Below are positions 61,755-64,000 of a DNA stretch of 64,000 nt, piece after piece. Within the stretch, counting starts at the first letter, position 1. Every line of letters starts with the position of its first letter. Made by a program: the position numbers and the translations under genes. The notes under the pieces are model-generated. The model had not been told where the DNA came from and did not search any database. It worked only from the letters and a program-made list of their open reading frames with translations. The stretch is from positions 1 through 64,000 of the forward strand of contig QXHL01000012.1 in NCBI GenBank assembly GCA_003584005.1, given 5' to 3'. Source of the DNA: Alicyclobacillaceae bacterium I2511 (GTDB lineage Bacteria > Bacillota > Bacilli > Alicyclobacillales > Alicyclobacillaceae).

Positions 61755-61769
61755 CCATACACTGTATGG
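61755..61769. promoter_or_regulatory. palindrome, candidate operator
   Basis: CCATACACTGTATGG is a perfect inverted repeat (CCATAC-ACT-GTATGG). It lies 31 bases before the YjcZ-like start and 217 bases before the tetR start. TACACT inside it could be a -10 box with TTGCTT upstream, which would place an operator over a promoter. Operator function is inferred. Confidence 0.4.
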
Positions 61770-61799
61770 CACACAATAAAAGTTTGGGAGGTCGATTTT

Positions 61800-61952
61800 A
61801 TGATGGGTGCATTTGGCGGCTATACACAGTGGGCTGTAGTGTTCTTAATCATCTTTGTACTGTTCATTTTGATTGTTCCTGCAGGTGCTGGCTACGGTGT
61901 AGGTGCAGGGCCTGTTGCTGGTCCAGGTGTGGGCGGCGCAATGATGTATTAA
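61800..61952 (+). CDS. YjcZ-like small hydrophobic sporulation-type protein
   Basis: A 50-residue peptide, MMGAFGGYTQWAVVFLIIF then VLFILIVPAGAGYG, with one membrane segment flanked by Gly/Ala-rich tails. The aromatic-glycine start and size resemble YjcZ/YhjA-type spore proteins, but it is too short to be sure. GGGAGGTCG precedes the ATG pair. It lies between tetR and kamA, and the terminator at 61986 follows. Confidence 0.6.
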   Translation: MMGAFGGYTQWAVVFLIIFVLFILIVPAGAGYGVGAGPVAGPGVGGAMMY

Positions 61953-61985
61953 TTCGCTAAGTTCATCGGTGTTACTGGAATAAAA

Positions 61986-62022
61986 TAAAAAGTCTAGAAC
62001 CAGTGGGTCCTAGACTTTTTAT
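61986..62022. terminator. bidirectional terminator
   Basis: AAAAAGTCTAG and CTAGACTTTTT are complementary around AACCAGTGGGTC, with T-rich 3' flank on both strands, ending the YjcZ-like gene and the KamA-family gene. Confidence 0.8.
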
Positions 62023-62110
62023 TTTATTAATGCTTTCACTGCCCATCTCGTTCGTTGGGGTGGGCTGCAAGCGTGCGGTTGTCCGCCTCTTTCAAATCCA
62101 TGGGGATCAC

Positions 62111-63232
62111 TCAATATTGTCCAGTGGCTGCGACCTCCTCTCGAGCAGACTCCTCTGCAGCAATCAAGTCATCGAACCACGCAGCCCCGTCTGGCAGGTG
62201 AAAGACCATGAAACGACCCATGTCCTCTGGCCTTCTGGCTTGATGATATTTCAAGTAAATCTTCCCCTGCGATACAGACAAAATCTCAATTTTTCCCGAT
62301 GCGTGACTCATCACGTATTTAACCCGCTTGCCCAAACCAGAGATGCGCGCCTTTGCTTCTTCAATGACCTTGTATGCCCTGTAAAACGGCACCACAAAAT
62401 CGGCATTGCCAGCCACCGGACGGTTTTGAAAGATGTAGTACGGCGTCACCCCCGCGAAAGACAGCTTGTCTAAGAGTTCTGCCAAGATCTCTGGATGGTC
62501 ATTGATCCCTCGCAAGATGGGAGTTTGGTTAACCGTGATGACTCCTGACTCTTGCAGGGCTGCAATGGCTTGGTGAGACTCAAGGGTTAACTCTCTTGGG
62601 TGATTAAAGTGAGCCATGACGTAGATGCGCGCCTCTGGCTGAGAAAAGCTGGACAATACTCGAAGAAGCGCCTCATCTTCATAGATACGCATAGGATTAA
62701 ACGCGAGCAGTTTGGAGCCTAAGCGGATCACTCGTACATGTGGGATATCCCGCAATTTTCTAAGAATGGTCTCCAGACGAGAAGTGGACAACATTAGGGA
62801 GTCGCCGCCTGTGAGCAGGACGTTGTTGATTTCTGGGTGTGCTGCAATATAGTCCAAACCCGATGAAACGTCCAAACGAACCTCACGAACATCATTGCGA
62901 AACAACCGTTTTCGGAAACAAAAGCGACAGTATGCCCCACATACCTCGGAGACCAGCAACAAAGCCGTGGTCTTGTACTTGTGTTGACAACCAGGGGCCG
63001 CGTAATTGGTGTGTTCCGCCGATGCGTCCCAGGCTCCGTATTCCTGCAATTCGCCAGCACTTGGGATGACCAATCTACGAATAGGATCGTGCGGGTTGGC
63101 CCAGTCAATCAGACTCTTGTAGTAGTCATTGAGGCGAAAAACGTAGCGGTCAGTAATCTGCCTTAAATACGCCCGTTCTTTCAAATTCAACTCTTGTATC
63201 TGGTCAATACGGGTGAAATAGGTGGTTTTCAT
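62111..63232 (-). CDS. KamA-family radical SAM protein (lysine 2,3-aminomutase-like)
   Basis: The iron-sulfur motif CGAYCRFC (C98, C102, C105) is in place and followed by FRKRLF. The radical SAM barrel (GGDSLMLS, LGSKLLAFNPMRI, NQTPILRGINDHP) fits the aminomutase family. Unlike canonical lysine 2,3-aminomutase, no PGGGGK PLP-lysine loop is visible; the C-terminus reads MSHASGKIEILSVSQG instead. At 373 aa it is shorter than KamA. Its substrate may therefore not be lysine. AGGGAGGAGG precedes the ATG. It is preceded on the same strand by a c-di-AMP riboswitch. Confidence 0.82.
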   Translation of the reverse strand: MKTTYFTRIDQIQELNLKERAYLRQITDRYVFRLNDYYKSLIDWANPHDPIRRLVIPSAGELQEYGAWDASAEHTNYAAPGCQHKYKTTALLLVSEVCGAYCRFCFRKRLFRNDVREVRLDVSSGLDYIAAHPEINNVLLTGGDSLMLSTSRLETILRKLRDIPHVRVIRLGSKLLAFNPMRIYEDEALLRVLSSFSQPEARIYVMAHFNHPRELTLESHQAIAALQESGVITVNQTPILRGINDHPEILAELLDKLSFAGVTPYYIFQNRPVAGNADFVVPFYRAYKVIEEAKARISGLGKRVKYVMSHASGKIEILSVSQGKIYLKYHQARRPEDMGRFMVFHLPDGAAWFDDLIAAEESAREEVAATGQY

Positions 63233-63391
63233 AGGCCGTCCTCCTCCCTAAAATAGGCGAAGAAGGAAGCGAGAGTAAAGCCATATAAAGGGTTCCCCTG
63301 CACGCAACAGAAAATGTAAGTAATGGGCCGGGGGCAACTCCCGGGGACAGTCCGTGTTCCCATCTATACAACGCCAGGTGAACTTTCCCTT

Positions 63392-63530
63392 TCTACGCTT
63401 GCGAAGTTAGCTGACGGGTTCGGATTGAAAGTTAACCCTACCTGGAAAATCGACGAATTAGCTTCGACTTCTCAGGATTCACCCCAGAAACTTGGTTCCC
63501 CCGCTTCTTTCTCCAAGAATTCAGCGTAGA
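63392..63530 (-). ncRNA. c-di-AMP riboswitch (ydaO-yuaA type)
   Basis: On the minus strand the conserved ydaO elements occur in order: GCGGGGGAACC, GGGGTGAATCC (near 63475), GTAGGGTTAAC (near 63436) and the signature CCCGTCAGCTAACTTCGCAAG (split here as CCCGTCAGC and TAACTTCGCAAG, 63418-63400). P1 is closed by TCTACGCT (63530-63523) with AGCGTAGA (63399-63392). Cyclic di-AMP is expected to bind and alter expression of the gene downstream, which is the KamA-family radical SAM gene. No clear terminator with a U-run follows the aptamer, so control may be by access to the ribosome site or a weak hairpin. Confidence 0.9.
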
Positions 63531-63652
63531 CTGTCCAATATCTACAGTGTAGCGGAGAAATGCGTATTGGGGAAGGGCTGTAACCTATGAAAGTCCTTGG
63601 GGCTGAAATTCACCCTCTTAAGTGGGCTCCCTATTTTAGTCAGCGACTGTCT

Positions 63653-63693
63653 CCCGTAAGACTGGTATGCTATGGATACTACCAGCTTACGGG
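63653..63693. other. long hairpin before the sigma-54 regulator
   Basis: CCCGTAAG (63653-63660) pairs with CTTACGGG (63686-63693), and CTGGTA (63662-63667) with TACCAG (63680-63685), leaving one bulged A. No T-run follows on either strand. It lies between the riboswitch's upstream region and the activator gene, and may be an RNA or DNA-binding structure. The flanking part (63580-63650) also holds paired GGG/CCC blocks that I could not assign to a riboswitch class. Confidence 0.5.
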
Positions 63694-63710
63694 ATTGATT
63701 ATAAGGAACG

Positions 63711-64000
63711 GTGATCTTTTTGACACAGGACAGACAGGAAATTCAGCAGGCGTGGGAAGAGTTTGTTCGCGGCGGTGGGGGGGCAGACCATCTAGTGAAC
63801 GGAGTGATTCGTGAGTCTTGGTTGCGGTCTCACCAACTGGGCGTAAATCCCTGGCAATTAGTAGGACCTGAACGGGTGAGTCCTGAGGAGTTACACCACC
63901 TTCGAGAAGTGAAACAAACACTCCTGGATGCGGCATCACCCCACATGGATCACCTCTATGAGTGGGTGAAGGGAACCGGATTTGTGGTTACCCTGTGTGA
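63711..64000 (+). CDS. probable sigma-54-dependent activator, N-terminal part (cut by window end)
   Basis: About 96 codons are visible, running off the right edge. The start (GTG 63711, or TTG 63720) has AAGGAAC upstream. The N-terminal text HLVNGVIRESWLRSHQLGVN matches the pattern of AcoR/PrpR-type activators (R.SW.R....GV.P), which usually continue with a GAF domain, an AAA+ module and a Fis-type helix-turn-helix; none of these can be seen here. It is divergent from the KamA-family gene and could regulate lysine or amino-acid catabolism, an inference from the pairing only. Confidence 0.6.
   Translation, partial: MIFLTQDRQEIQQAWEEFVRGGGGADHLVNGVIRESWLRSHQLGVNPWQLVGPERVSPEELHHLREVKQTLLDAASPHMDHLYEWVKGTGFVVTLC

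Noticed and set aside
63580-63700. second riboswitch (lysine, cobalamin or FMN type)
   Set aside because: Fragments such as AGGGTGAATTT and a long hairpin are present, but none of these classes' conserved elements occur in the right order; kept only as an unassigned structure.
1-64000. CRISPR array, prophage or integrated element
   Set aside because: No regularly spaced direct repeats, no integrase, transposase or phage structural gene was seen; the inserted genes carry no mobility functions.

Overview
The window reads as chromosomal core DNA of an endospore-forming Firmicute of class Bacilli. The spore genes sleB, ypeB, spoIVA and ylbJ, a YjcZ-like gene, the TRAP gene mtrB and bacillithiol gene bshA all point there. 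Base composition is near 50% G+C, and GTG and TTG starts are frequent. Gene order follows the Bacillus subtilis stretch gudB - sleB-ypeB - ypfA-ypfB-cmk-ypfD - der - gpsA - spoIVA - (hbs) - mtrB - hepS-hepT - ndk - aro/trp - ypiB - ypjC-ypjD-dapB-mgsA-bshA-cca-birA - dinG - ypmA-ypmB - asnS - dnaD, with many losses and insertions. An Alicyclobacillaceae-like organism is a reasonable guess, but nothing here fixes the genus.

Region by region. 1-4 kb: tRNA-Leu, ccpA, a PepV dipeptidase, mecA and a decayed small membrane-protein gene. 4-9 kb: glutamate dehydrogenase, the germination pair sleB-ypeB, the PilZ protein ypfA and tiny ypfB. 9-17 kb: cmk-plsC, an S1-domain protein, a DUF512 radical-SAM-like protein, der, plsY, gpsA, gcvH. 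17-22 kb: spoIVA, an internally deleted hbs (HU) remnant, tRNA-Pro, mtrB, hepS, a 34-codon ORF, hepT, ndk. 22-26 kb: an accessory block with a patatin phospholipase, MscL with a zinc ribbon, an orphan protein, Hsp20, tRNA-Gly and a RluA-type pseudouridine synthase. 27-37 kb: aroC-aroB, then a TRAP-controlled leader and trpDCFBA-aroF-tyrA-aroA without trpE. 37-41 kb: a short promoter-terminator unit and an XPB-type helicase with its partner. 41-46 kb: ypiB, a YitT protein, a YkvI-like permease, uppP and ylbJ. 46-56 kb: ypjD, dapB, mgsA, bshA, cca, birA, dinG, surE, ypmA, ypmB. 56-61 kb: a membrane protein and an FtsH-like M41 AAA protease inserted where aspB is expected, then asnS and dnaD. 61-64 kb: a TetR regulator, a YjcZ-like peptide, a KamA-family radical SAM gene behind a c-di-AMP (ydaO-type) riboswitch, and the start of a probable sigma-54 activator.

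Links between genes. MtrB (TRAP, 19.5 kb) almost certainly binds the eleven GAG/TAG triplets at 29253-29312 and controls readthrough into the tryptophan/aromatic operon. The products of aroF, aroB, aroA and aroC feed chorismate to trpDCFBA and tyrA, while anthranilate synthase component I must be encoded elsewhere. PlsC, PlsY and GpsA form a phosphatidic-acid supply line. HepS/HepT and UppP serve isoprenoid-lipid chemistry. The observations most worth a second look are the c-di-AMP riboswitch upstream of an atypical KamA-family gene, the TRAP leader on a trpE-less operon, the M41 protease/membrane-protein pair, the XPB/partner pair and the deleted hbs.
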